DNA of 8,730 nucleotides from an uncultured Prevotella sp. (GCA_934230965.1 CAKQFW010000081.1:1-8730), one strand, 5' to 3'; positions 1 through 7,547 are shown, counted from the first letter of the stretch. The notes: generated from the letters alone by a model not told the origin. A program made the numbers and translations.

Positions 1-21
1 ACATCATATATACTAAAAGAC

Positions 22-993
22 ATGAAACAAAAAGGTAGAAAGATCTCTTGCCTTCATACAATGGTGGCAATGATGATGGCGTTCTTTATGATAGGAACGC
101 TGACGACAGCCCATGCCCAAACAGCCGAAGTATGGGCAAGAATGAAAGGCGACATCACCATGTTTATGGCTAACGATTTAGGCCGAAACGGATATTATGA
201 CCAAAAACCCATAGCCGAGCTGATGGGCAATATGGCAAAAACGCTGAAACCTAAGTGTGTGTTGGCAGCTGGCGATATTCATCACTTCAATGGCATTGCC
301 TCGGTGAATGACCCGCTGTGGAACACTAATTATGAATGGGTATATGCGCATCCTGAACTGATGATCGACTGGTTTCCTGTATTGGGTAACCACGAATATC
401 GTGGCAACACACAGGCGGTGCTTGACTATGGTAAGGTGAGCCGCCGATGGATGATGCCCGCCCGCTATTATACAAAAGTGTTTGACAAGAAAGGCTTAAC
501 TGTACGCGTGGTGTTTATCGATACCACCCCGTTTATTGAGCGCTACCGTGTGTCGGATGTTTACCCCGACGCTCGTAAGCAAGAGAACGACCCACAACTG
601 CAATGGCTCGATGCCACCTTGCGCAATGCACATGAAGACTGGGTTATCGTCATAGGTCATCACCCCATCTATGCCTATACCGACAAGAAGGATATTGAAC
701 GTAAGGATATGCAGCGTGCCGTGTTGCCCGTGTTGCAACGCTATAAAAACGTTGATGTATATGCTTGCGGACATATTCATAACTTCCAACATATACGTAT
801 GACGGGCGATGCTATCGACTATGTGGTAAACGGCTCGGCTTCGTTGGGACGTGATGTAAAGCCTACCACGGGCACCGTGTTCTGCAGTAGCGCCGACGGC
901 TTCTCGGTGTTCTCAGCAACAAAGAAGCTGTTGTGTATGTATATGATTGACAAAGACGGAAACATTATTCACACCATTACGCGGAATAAATAG
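22..993 (+). CDS. Secreted calcineurin-like metallophosphatase (acid-phosphatase/TRAP-like)
   Basis: This 323-residue protein belongs to the calcineurin-like metallophosphoesterase superfamily and is closest in layout to purple/tartrate-resistant acid phosphatases, which hydrolyse phosphomonoesters with a two-metal centre. Residues 1-32 form a Sec signal peptide (basic start, Met-rich hydrophobic core, AHA before Gln33), so it acts in the periplasm or outside. The metal-binding motifs appear in order: Asp52-Leu-Gly, Gly84-Asp85 followed by Ile-His-His, Gly122-Asn-His-Glu, Gly212-His-His-Pro and Gly250-His-Ile-His. In purple acid phosphatases the second motif is GDNFY, whose Tyr is the chromophoric iron ligand; here that position is His88, so a purple charge-transfer enzyme is not expected. 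The stop codon lies 4 bases before the start of the receptor gene, implying one operon with translational coupling. Its own promoter is outside the window. Family assignment is firm; the substrate is unknown. Confidence 0.9.
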   Translation: MKQKGRKISCLHTMVAMMMAFFMIGTLTTAHAQTAEVWARMKGDITMFMANDLGRNGYYDQKPIAELMGNMAKTLKPKCVLAAGDIHHFNGIASVNDPLWNTNYEWVYAHPELMIDWFPVLGNHEYRGNTQAVLDYGKVSRRWMMPARYYTKVFDKKGLTVRVVFIDTTPFIERYRVSDVYPDARKQENDPQLQWLDATLRNAHEDWVIVIGHHPIYAYTDKKDIERKDMQRAVLPVLQRYKNVDVYACGHIHNFQHIRMTGDAIDYVVNGSASLGRDVKPTTGTVFCSSADGFSVFSATKKLLCMYMIDKDGNIIHTITRNK

Positions 994-997
994 CGAC

Positions 998-3787
998 ATG
1001 CGTGAACATATTTTTTTATTGACGGCTGCCGTGATGGCGGCTACAACAGTTTGTGCCCGCGATGTCGACGGACGGGTGAACGATAGCGCTACAGGCGAAC
1101 CCTTGGTGGGCTCGGTAGTGAGGGTCAAGGAGTTGGCAAATATTCATGCCACTACGGGGCTCGATGGCTCGTTCTCGCTACGCGGATTGCCTGAACGCGG
1201 ACAGTTTACGTTGGTGGTAAGCTATTTGGCTTACAACACGGTAGAACGTCGCGTAGACGTGGGCAACACTGGCGGACGTATAAATATTGTCTTGCAAGAG
1301 TCTACACGACAGCTTAGTGAGGTGCAGGTTACGGGCCTTCGCGAAAATCGTACCGACCGCAGCGCCATGGCCCTGGAGAAAAATGCGGGCACGGTGCTCA
1401 ACGTTACCAGTGCGCAAAGCATTCAGCTTTCGCCCGACATCAATGTGGCCAATGTGCTGCAGCGTGTGTCGGGAGTGACGATGGAGAAGGATGCCACGGG
1501 CGAAGCATCGTATGCCATCTTGCGAGGTATGGATAAACGTTACAACTATACCTTGGTGAATGGGGTGAAGATACCCAGCCCTGATGATAAGAACCGATAC
1601 ATCCCACTGAACCTCTTTCCCAGCGACTTAATGGATCGACTCGTTGTGTCGAAAACGCTTACGGCCGATATGGAGGGCGATGCCGCTGGTGGCGTGGTAG
1701 ATATGGTGATGAAAGATGCGCCTGCACGCTTCTCGTTGCAAGCCAATGCCGCCATAGGTACCACCGATTATTATATGCACGCCGACCGCAACTATCTTTC
1801 GGCCGACCGCAGCAACATCACACGCCGAGCTCCTTACGAGACGATGGGCGACGACTATAAGGCTACAACGGCCGACTTTAAAACGGGCGGCACACGCATC
1901 TCGTCGCATGATATGCCAGCGCCTAACGTGGTGGCGGGCTTGTCGGTAGGGCACCGTTTCTGGGAAAACCGTGTGGGCGTAACGCTGGCGGGCAGCTTGC
2001 AGAGCCTGTATCGTGGCACCGAACGCACCTATAATGGCGTGAAGATGGCTACGGGCCAAGCTACCATGTATGTTCACTCGTTGCAGCATCGTTATTATTC
2101 TATTCATGACCTCACAGGAGGCTTGCATGCAAAAATCGACTTTGCCCCAGCACGTGGTCACAAAATTGAATGGTATAACATGTTAGTGGGCACCTCGTCT
2201 GAAAGTGTGCGATATACTAACACCATTAAAACCGAATATATTGATAAGACGTCTTATTCGCAAGATGACGAAACAAGGTCAATGCAACTGTCGCAACGCA
2301 TCCTTGCCACACACCTCAAGGGTACGCACCATTTTGGCGATGACCTGACTGTCGACTGGGCGGGCATCTTCTCTGAAGCTCGCGCTAAAGATCCTGACCG
2401 CGTGTATCAGTCGCTCACCAATTATGTGACTATCGACGATACTTCAACGGGTGGCTACTGGTCTGGCTCTCACACTATTGCCAAGACGCAGCCCCGCGAT
2501 ATGACGCGACGCTTTCAGCATAATACCGACCGCGACTGGGCGGGCTATGCAAACATTGCCTATGACCAGCATCTCACAGCGTTTGATATCTTGTGGAAAG
2601 CGGGTGCACAGTATCGTCGCAAGGAGCGCAAGAACCGTTTCTACTCTTACGACTTTAACCCTGCCGACATCACGCAGACGCTGCAAGGTAATGGCTTCGA
2701 TCAATATAAAACGATTGGTTGGACCTGCACCACGCCTTATTCGCAAGCATCGCAGCTCAATTACGACTCGAAAGAGCACATAGGCGGAACCTATGGCATG
2801 TTGACCCTGAAAACATCGTGGGCCGAGCTGTATGCTGGATGTCGTGTAGAGCACACCAACCAGATATACACCATGCTTCAGAAGTTTAAAAACATGGGGC
2901 AGGTGGGCGAGCAGAGCTATTGGGATGTGCTGCCTTCGGCTTCGTTGAAGTGGAAACCCACGGCTAACATGAATGTGCGCCTGTCATATTATCGCTCTAT
3001 CAACCGCCCTGGCTTTTACGAAATTGTGCCTTACCAGTTGATGGGCGAAGAGTATATGGAGCGTGGTAACCCCACACTGAAGCGCGCTCGTATCGATAAT
3101 GTCGACCTGAGATGGGAGTGGTTTCCATCGCCCACCGAGCAGTTGCTCGTAGGCTTGTTCTATAAGTATCTGAAAAATCCTATCGAGCAGGTGTTTGTGA
3201 GTGCCGAGAACCACGGCGCGGGTGGCACCAACGATTATTATATGCCGCAAAACTTGGGCAATGCGCGCAATATGGGCGTAGAGATTGATGTGGTGAAGTA
3301 TGTGCGACACTTCGGTGTGAAGGCCAACTATACCTATACGCACTCGGCCATCACCACCTCGAAACGTCAATACAAAGAGGGCAGTGCCGAGTTCTTATCG
3401 GGTGTTACACAAACCCGACCCTTGGTTAACCAGGCGCCGCATACCGCCAACGTGTCGCTCATGTATAAAGACACGGCGCACGGATGGAACGCGCAGCTGG
3501 CTTCGGCCTATACGGGCACGCGTCTGGCTGTGGTGTCGCCTTTTAAAGATGCCGACCAATGGGATAAGGGCATGTTCTCGCTCGACCTCAGCGCCGAGAA
3601 GAAATTTAAGGGTGGCCTGAGCCTCTTCATGAAGGCTAACAACCTGACTGACGCAAAGCGTGAACGCTACCTGAAGACGGTGAACACTGAAAACATTAGT
3701 CTTGAAGGACAGAAGGCCGACCGCACCATCGTGGGCACCTATCGCTACGGCCGCACCTTCCTTGTTGGCGTGCGCTTTGCGATGTAA
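998..3787 (+). CDS. TonB-dependent outer-membrane receptor
   Basis: This is a 929-residue TonB-dependent transporter, which imports a ligand across the outer membrane using energy from TonB-ExbBD. Residues 1-20 are a signal peptide (cleavage after VCA). Residues about 23-102 form a carboxypeptidase-regulatory-like beta-sandwich typical of Bacteroidetes receptors. The plug spans about 125-240 and includes VLQRVSGV, ILRGMD, LVNGV and the EGDAAGGVVDM segment. The remainder is a long beta-barrel rich in aromatic residues that ends in GVRFAM, with an aromatic residue near the C-terminus as expected for barrel assembly. I chose the ATG at 998 because the hydrophobic signal begins there; the in-frame ATG at 947 lies inside the phosphatase gene and would put 17 non-signal residues in front. 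No SusD-like gene follows; the next gene encodes a beta-helix lipoprotein. The transported substrate is not evident; the adjoining phosphatase suggests a phosphorylated compound, which is inference. Confidence 0.93.
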   Translation: MREHIFLLTAAVMAATTVCARDVDGRVNDSATGEPLVGSVVRVKELANIHATTGLDGSFSLRGLPERGQFTLVVSYLAYNTVERRVDVGNTGGRINIVLQESTRQLSEVQVTGLRENRTDRSAMALEKNAGTVLNVTSAQSIQLSPDINVANVLQRVSGVTMEKDATGEASYAILRGMDKRYNYTLVNGVKIPSPDDKNRYIPLNLFPSDLMDRLVVSKTLTADMEGDAAGGVVDMVMKDAPARFSLQANAAIGTTDYYMHADRNYLSADRSNITRRAPYETMGDDYKATTADFKTGGTRISSHDMPAPNVVAGLSVGHRFWENRVGVTLAGSLQSLYRGTERTYNGVKMATGQATMYVHSLQHRYYSIHDLTGGLHAKIDFAPARGHKIEWYNMLVGTSSESVRYTNTIKTEYIDKTSYSQDDETRSMQLSQRILATHLKGTHHFGDDLTVDWAGIFSEARAKDPDRVYQSLTNYVTIDDTSTGGYWSGSHTIAKTQPRDMTRRFQHNTDRDWAGYANIAYDQHLTAFDILWKAGAQYRRKERKNRFYSYDFNPADITQTLQGNGFDQYKTIGWTCTTPYSQASQLNYDSKEHIGGTYGMLTLKTSWAELYAGCRVEHTNQIYTMLQKFKNMGQVGEQSYWDVLPSASLKWKPTANMNVRLSYYRSINRPGFYEIVPYQLMGEEYMERGNPTLKRARIDNVDLRWEWFPSPTEQLLVGLFYKYLKNPIEQVFVSAENHGAGGTNDYYMPQNLGNARNMGVEIDVVKYVRHFGVKANYTYTHSAITTSKRQYKEGSAEFLSGVTQTRPLVNQAPHTANVSLMYKDTAHGWNAQLASAYTGTRLAVVSPFKDADQWDKGMFSLDLSAEKKFKGGLSLFMKANNLTDAKRERYLKTVNTENISLEGQKADRTIVGTYRYGRTFLVGVRFAM

Positions 3788-3800
3788 TTGTTTATAATCA

Positions 3801-3828
3801 GTGTGCCGTGGGCATGCTATACTTTTTT
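3801..3828 (+). terminator. Weak hairpin plus T-run between receptor and lipoprotein genes (possible attenuator)
   Basis: Bases 3801-3807 and 3811-3817 can pair over 7 positions (four Watson-Crick pairs next to a GTG loop, then two G-U pairs and one G-C). A run of six T lies at 3823-3828, five bases after the stem. This resembles a weak intrinsic terminator inside the 76-base gap after the receptor gene. It could reduce read-through into the lipoprotein gene rather than end the operon. The stem is short and has wobble pairs, so it may be chance. Confidence 0.3.
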
Positions 3829-3863
3829 AACTGTTACGAAAACAAGATAAGATAATAAAAACG

Positions 3864-5261
3864 ATGAAACGTATATATTCTTTTTTCTCTGCCTGTAGGG
3901 TGGCAACTTTGGCGTTAGCCATGCTGGCGGGGCTCACAGCCTGCGAGAACGATAACATTAATCCATACGACTATGCTGGCGGAAACGGAAACAACGAAAA
4001 TGAAGGCTCAAAGACAACGGTTATCACTGCTTTGGCCGAATATCCTATCGGCTCGCTGGTATGGTCGCGCGACACCACTCTGCTTGAGAGTGTAGAGATA
4101 CCTGTAGGTACATCGCTCTACATCGAGCCTGGCGTTACCGTTACCTGTAAGGCGGGCGTACAGGTGCCCATCGAACTGGTAGTGCTGGGCAACCTTTATT
4201 GCATGGGCACCGCCGAGAAGCCTATAGTGTTTACCTCTGACGTGAAGGAGCCTAACGCATGGGGCGGCATTATTTGTGGATACAACTCAGAAGAAACGGT
4301 GCTCAGCCATGTGCATATTGGCTACGCTGGCGCTACGCCCACCGAGTCGAGTCTCTCGTTCCAAAACAAGTTGTATAAAACTACTATTGACGGTGGTGTG
4401 CCAGCTTTCCACTTCTGTAACATCAACGGTCGCTTTGCCATTGCTAATTGTTTCTTTCACGACAATTATAGCGACCACATCTATACCACGGGCGGCAATG
4501 GTGTAGTATATAATAATGTGTTTGCCGATAACGGAAACGCTGCCGACGGTTGCGAGGCGGTAAACATAAAGGCGGGATGCCTCATGGATGTGGCCTACAA
4601 CGTGGTGTATAACGCTTGCACCAATGCTTTCAAATTGTCGAACCAAGGCACCAGCGAGTCGGTGCCTCTGTCGAAGGTGAATGTTTATAACAACACAATG
4701 GTTAACTGTGGCTGGCGTCGCGCCCGTAACAAAAAGGGTGGCAGCATTTGGGTAGAGCGCTCTATTCAAGCTACAGTGGTGAACAACTTGTTATACGACT
4801 GCCGTTATGGCCTAAAGAACAGCAGCAAAGATGGTGCTGATATGAACAACTCGCGCCTCACCCCCAACTATTATTATGCTTCTACAGCAAAGGGTGTAGA
4901 GCAGATGAGCGCCGAGGCTAAAGACGTGCTATGCTATGATACCGATGTGAAGAGCACAACGCCTGGTGATAAAAACCCGCTGTTTAGCACCTTTGCACAG
5001 AGCGAAAAGATGAACATCAACTGCGAGAACGACCAGGTAGAGCAAGGCGCTCCGCTGCCTTACGATGCCAACTGGCGCTTTACGCTTCAGCAAAACAGCC
5101 CTGCCTTGCAAGGTGGTGTAACCGATGTGCAGCGCCATTTTGCCACGGGCTTGCCCTTTAAAGGCATGAAGCAAGTGCTGTTCTTGAACATTGCCGACGA
5201 CCAAGACTATCGTTTTTGTGCTCCAGCTGCTGCCACCTTCTTTGGCGCTTTTGCACAATAA
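3864..5261 (+). CDS. Surface lipoprotein with right-handed parallel beta-helix
   Basis: The 465-residue product has a lipoprotein signal peptide with lipobox LTAC and lipidated Cys27. The following residues Glu-Asn-Asp-Asn are acidic, resembling the Bacteroidetes lipoprotein export signal for display on the outer face of the outer membrane. A Gly/Asn-rich linker (about 37-50) follows. Residues about 80-155 carry the pattern SLYIEPGVTV, GTAEKPIVFTS and WGGII, which is common in Bacteroidetes beta-helix proteins. Asn-rich rungs (VVYNNVFADN, VAYNVVYN, VNVYNNTMVN, ATVVNNLLYD) run through about 190-312. The end has the NPLF ... LQQNSPALQGG pattern that usually closes such helices. The fold resembles pectate-lyase-like proteins, but I see no identifiable catalytic set, so binding is as likely as enzymatic activity. 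It follows the receptor by 76 bases and probably acts as its surface partner in place of SusD (inference). Confidence 0.85.
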   Translation: MKRIYSFFSACRVATLALAMLAGLTACENDNINPYDYAGGNGNNENEGSKTTVITALAEYPIGSLVWSRDTTLLESVEIPVGTSLYIEPGVTVTCKAGVQVPIELVVLGNLYCMGTAEKPIVFTSDVKEPNAWGGIICGYNSEETVLSHVHIGYAGATPTESSLSFQNKLYKTTIDGGVPAFHFCNINGRFAIANCFFHDNYSDHIYTTGGNGVVYNNVFADNGNAADGCEAVNIKAGCLMDVAYNVVYNACTNAFKLSNQGTSESVPLSKVNVYNNTMVNCGWRRARNKKGGSIWVERSIQATVVNNLLYDCRYGLKNSSKDGADMNNSRLTPNYYYASTAKGVEQMSAEAKDVLCYDTDVKSTTPGDKNPLFSTFAQSEKMNINCENDQVEQGAPLPYDANWRFTLQQNSPALQGGVTDVQRHFATGLPFKGMKQVLFLNIADDQDYRFCAPAAATFFGAFAQ

Positions 5262-5310
5262 GGGCGAAGCAAAGAATATAACAAAGCGCTAAAATGTGTT
5301 ATATAGCATG

Positions 5311-5328
5311 TTGTGTTCGTGCACACAA
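5311..5328 (+). terminator. Possible hairpin downstream of the beta-helix lipoprotein gene
   Basis: TTGTGT at 5311-5316 pairs perfectly with ACACAA at 5323-5328 around a 6-base loop. No clean T-run follows at once; the downstream sequence is AT-rich with a T-rich stretch near 5344-5359. It could mark the 3' end of the lipoprotein transcript, but as an intrinsic terminator it is weak. Confidence 0.25.
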
Positions 5329-5382
5329 TGTTTGATATATATCATTTTCTTCTCTTTTTGCTATAATAAATACCGAAAAGTG

Positions 5383-5413
5383 TTTGTGTGGTGCGCTGAA
5401 ATATTTATCTTTG
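5383..5413 (+). promoter_or_regulatory. Bacteroidetes-type sigma-ABfr promoter driving a non-coding transcript
   Basis: TTTG at 5383-5386 matches the -33 element. TATCTTTG at 5406-5413 matches the -7 consensus TAnnTTTG exactly, and the spacer is 19 bases, as in known Bacteroides promoters. Transcription should start near 5417-5421 and run rightwards. The next + strand sequence holds no credible protein gene before the strong terminator near 5755, so the promoter serves an RNA. Confidence 0.8.
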
Positions 5414-5417
5414 CATC

Positions 5418-5756
5418 GTCTAAAAAGATAGAAACACTGGTCTAGTGATAGAGTGGTTTTCGAAAAGAAGATATGATTGATTGTTGTTAAGGACACAATT
5501 AGTTTTTTTGAATTTGGTTAGTTATTGATTTGTATAAGAAAAAGAATTTTTGATTTCATAGTATTGGTTTTAGGTTATTTAGATTGTTAAGTTTAGAATT
5601 AGGGTAACAAAGGTGCCAACGGGCACCACAGAAGTTCTCAGGCCAAGGTGTTAAAGTCGGGAGACTTTCGCCAGCGGCAGTGGGGACGTAGCTTGTGAAA
5701 GCTAAAAAAGGCAGCGCAGCAGCGGATGAATATCCACTTCTACGTTGCCTTTTTTG
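5418..5756 (+). ncRNA. Putative structured small RNA, about 340 nt, of unknown family
   Basis: A stand-alone transcription unit lies between convergent protein genes: consensus promoter (5383-5413), no credible ORF, and a strong intrinsic terminator (5704-5755). The 5' portion has a small hairpin (5435-5447) and the palindrome TTTTCGAAAA (5457-5466). Bases 5462-5607 contain only three C residues in about 146. The 3' portion is GC-richer, with three perfect 6-bp hairpins closed by tetraloops: 5612-5627 (AACG loop), 5653-5668 (GGGA loop) and 5689-5704 (GTGA loop), the last two being GNRA loops. I do not see RNase P, tmRNA or SRP RNA signature sequences. The general description (Bacteroidetes promoter at one end, terminator at the other, no adjoining gene to control) recalls the Bacteroidales-1 type of RNA, but I cannot confirm membership. 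The 5' end is estimated from the promoter. Confidence 0.7.
5704..5755 (+). terminator. Strong, probably bidirectional intrinsic terminator
   Basis: The arms 5704-5716 and 5743-5755 pair over 13 positions with one G-U pair. They begin with six A and end with six T. Inside the loop a second hairpin, GGAT (5724-5727) with ATCC (5732-5735), can form around a 4-base loop. The T-run gives termination of the + strand RNA. Because the opposite strand also ends the stem in six T, it can also stop transcripts leaving ald on the - strand. Confidence 0.85.
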
Positions 5757-5774
5757 TTTCCTTTTATTTATCTC

Positions 5775-5855
5775 TTCTTGCAATTAGCAATAACCCTTCG
5801 TTGGCTCTAACAATGTTATCTAAGCCCCCTCTCTTGTTATCACTAATTGCAAGAA
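5775..5855. repeat. 20-nt imperfect inverted repeat with 41-nt loop
   Basis: Arm 5775-5794 is the reverse complement of arm 5836-5855 at 18 of 20 positions; the outer 13 bases and the inner 5 bases match perfectly around two mismatches. The right arm begins 7 bases after the ald stop codon (reading the - strand), so the hairpin would form in the 3' end of the ald transcript. Neither side is followed by a clean T-run, so it is not a classical terminator. It could protect the 3' end of the mRNA, be a palindromic repeat family member, or mark a small mobile remnant. Confidence 0.7.
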
Positions 5856-5862
5856 AAAGTCA

Positions 5863-6975
5863 TCACAATACCTTCTCTACCTCGATATAAGGCAGATTAT
5901 AGAGGTCGGCCACAGGCTTAAATGTTACCTTACCATCAACAACGTTGAGGCCCTTCTTCAGTGCTTCGTCTTCAGCGCAAGCCTTCTTCCAGCCCTTGTC
6001 GGCCAGTGCCACAGCATATTTCATGGTAGCATTGGTCAGTGCAGCCGTTGATGTGTTAGGCACAGCACCCGGAATGTTAGCCACGGCATAATGAATGATG
6101 CCGTCGAGCTCGTAAACAGGGTCGCTGTGCGTGGTGGGATGCGATGTTTCAAAGCATCCGCCCTGGTCAATGGCCACGTCTACCAGCACAGTGCCTGGCT
6201 CCATCAGCTTCAGCATATCGCGTGTGATAAGTTTGGGTGTGATGTCGCCCGGAATCAATACTGAACCAATCACAATGTCAACATCCTTCAGTTCTTGCAC
6301 AATGTTATGGTGTGACGAATATAGCGTGTCTACATTTGGAGGCATACTGATTGACAGGTCGTGCAAACGCGGCAGCGAGATATCGGCTATCACCACGTTG
6401 GCACCCATACCAGCGGCTACACGTGCGGCGGCCTGTCCTACAATGCCTCCGCCCAGCACCAGCACCTTGATAGGTTTCACGCCCGGCACACCACATATCA
6501 GTTTGCCTTTACCGCCCTTTGTCTTCTGCAGATAGTAGGCACCGTTGATGGTAGCCATACGTCCGGCCACCTCGCTCATAGGGATGAGCAGTGGCAGAGC
6601 ACCGTTAGGCAGCTGCACCGTTTCGTAGGCCAGACACACGCCACCGCTCTTCAGCATGGCGTCGGTTAGCTCACGGTCGCTGGCAAAATGGAAGTAGGTG
6701 AATAGCAGTTGACCTTTGCGCACCAAGGGATACTCGGGCGCGATGGGCTCTTTCACCTTGACAATCATATCGGCAATAGCATACACCTCTTCAATGGTAG
6801 CCAGTATGGTGGCACCCACGGCTGTATAGGCGTCGTCCGGAAATCCACTGTTTGCGCCTGCGGTGTGCTGTACGTACACCTCATGGCCATGTTTTACCAA
6901 CTCAGCGACACCGGCGGGAGTCATCCCGACGCGGTTTTCGTTGTTCTTAATCTCTTTAGGAATACCAATTTTCAT
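5863..6975 (-). CDS. ald: Alanine dehydrogenase
   Basis: The 370-residue protein is full length for alanine dehydrogenase, which interconverts L-alanine with pyruvate and ammonia using NAD(H) in the cytoplasm. The N-terminus [10 protein letters not shown] and the residues known to bind or act on substrate fall at the canonical numbers: Arg15, Lys75, His96 and Asp270. The Rossmann nucleotide-binding loop is GGGIVG at 175-180, and Asp198, at the end of the next strand, favours NAD over NADP. The segments [34 protein letters not shown] and the ALTNAT segment are typical of the family. The gene follows the tyrosine phosphatase gene on the same strand after 58 bases with no promoter I can recognise, so the two may be cotranscribed. 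A short inverted repeat (TTCAAG 7004-7009, CTTGAA 7019-7024) lies in that gap. AGG shortly before the ATG could serve as a weak ribosome-binding site. Confidence 0.96.
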   Translation of the reverse strand: MKIGIPKEIKNNENRVGMTPAGVAELVKHGHEVYVQHTAGANSGFPDDAYTAVGATILATIEEVYAIADMIVKVKEPIAPEYPLVRKGQLLFTYFHFASDRELTDAMLKSGGVCLAYETVQLPNGALPLLIPMSEVAGRMATINGAYYLQKTKGGKGKLICGVPGVKPIKVLVLGGGIVGQAAARVAAGMGANVVIADISLPRLHDLSISMPPNVDTLYSSHHNIVQELKDVDIVIGSVLIPGDITPKLITRDMLKLMEPGTVLVDVAIDQGGCFETSHPTTHSDPVYELDGIIHYAVANIPGAVPNTSTAALTNATMKYAVALADKGWKKACAEDEALKKGLNVVDGKVTFKPVADLYNLPYIEVEKVL

Positions 6976-7033
6976 AACCTGAAGAATTTAAATTGTTAAA
7001 CGATTCAAGTGGTTTGGGCTTGAAGGGGTATTT

Positions 7034-7513
7034 TTACTCAATCATCTGTGCCAAGAGGCCGCGACAGGCATCTTCAATCAGCTCTACAGCATATTCAAAG
7101 TCGGAGCTATCGCCATAGTAAGGGTCAGGAATAACGTGGGCTCTGGGGTGCTCGGTGCAATAGTCTACCAGCATTTGCACCTTTTCGCGCTGAGCATCGT
7201 TTGCGGCCTTGCCTGTAACAATGCGATAGTTGTCGGCGTCCATCACCAGAATATAGTCAAAGTGGGTGAAGTCGGCTGTTGTTAGCTGTCTAGCATGGCT
7301 GTTAAAGTTGTATCCATGACGCTGTCCGCAGGCGCGCATACGTGCGTCGGGCAATTGTCCGACGTGCCAGTCGCCAATGCCTGCCGAGTCGATGTCGAAC
7401 GCATCGTCAAGGCCCGCATCATGAACCATCTTTTTCATCACTCCCTCGGCGGCCGGGCTGCGGCAAATATTGCCGAGGCAAACGAACAACAGTCGTTTCT
7501 TGGTCTTGCTCAT
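7034..7513 (-). CDS. Low-molecular-weight protein tyrosine phosphatase
   Basis: The 159-residue product is a complete low-molecular-weight protein tyrosine phosphatase, a cytoplasmic enzyme that removes phosphate from phosphotyrosine through a cysteinyl-phosphate intermediate. The P-loop CLGNICRS starts at residue 12, giving nucleophile Cys12 and phosphate-binding Arg18 in the CX5R signature. The general-acid loop DPYY begins at Asp130. The AGIGDWHVGQLPDARM segment (about 44-59) is the typical substrate-pocket strand. The ATG at 7511-7513 is supported by AAAGGA a few bases upstream, which is a good Shine-Dalgarno match and unusual here, and by the P-loop lying at the normal distance from the N-terminus. 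It precedes ald on the same strand and has a likely promoter at 7580-7587. No tyrosine kinase or polysaccharide gene is in view, so its partner is unknown. Confidence 0.95.
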   Translation of the reverse strand: MSKTKKRLLFVCLGNICRSPAAEGVMKKMVHDAGLDDAFDIDSAGIGDWHVGQLPDARMRACGQRHGYNFNSHARQLTTADFTHFDYILVMDADNYRIVTGKAANDAQREKVQMLVDYCTEHPRAHVIPDPYYGDSSDFEYAVELIEDACRGLLAQMIE

Positions 7514-7547
7514 TTTTAGTCCTTTCTTTTTATGATGTGATAAGTGA

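Noticed and set aside
947..997. Upstream in-frame ATG as the receptor start
   Set aside because: It overlaps the phosphatase gene and adds 17 residues in front of a clear signal peptide; the ATG at 998 fits better.
3820..3827. TACTTTTT as a -7 box for the lipoprotein gene
   Set aside because: The final G is missing and no -33 TTTG lies at the right distance; it is more likely part of the T-run after the short hairpin.
5362..5367. TATAAT-like sequence as a classical -10 box
   Set aside because: Bacteroidetes housekeeping promoters use TAnnTTTG, and a perfect example lies just downstream at 5406-5413.
5473..5490. Five-codon frame (MIDCC) near the 5' end of the RNA
   Set aside because: Too short to judge; a purine-rich stretch precedes it, but nothing else supports translation.
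5418..5756. RNase P RNA, tmRNA or SRP RNA
   Set aside because: The size would suit the first two, but I cannot find the conserved RNase P core, the tmRNA tRNA-like ends, or the SRP GGAA-loop helix.
5556..5783. 75-codon - strand open frame in the non-coding interval
   Set aside because: It runs antisense through the RNA's hairpins and terminator, its composition simply reflects those stems and the AT-rich tract, and it resembles no family I know.
5726..5890. 54-codon + strand frame encoding a hydrophobic peptide, starting at the ATG at 5726
   Set aside because: Its start lies inside the terminator loop, it has no ribosome-binding site, and it runs across the inverted repeat and into ald antisense.
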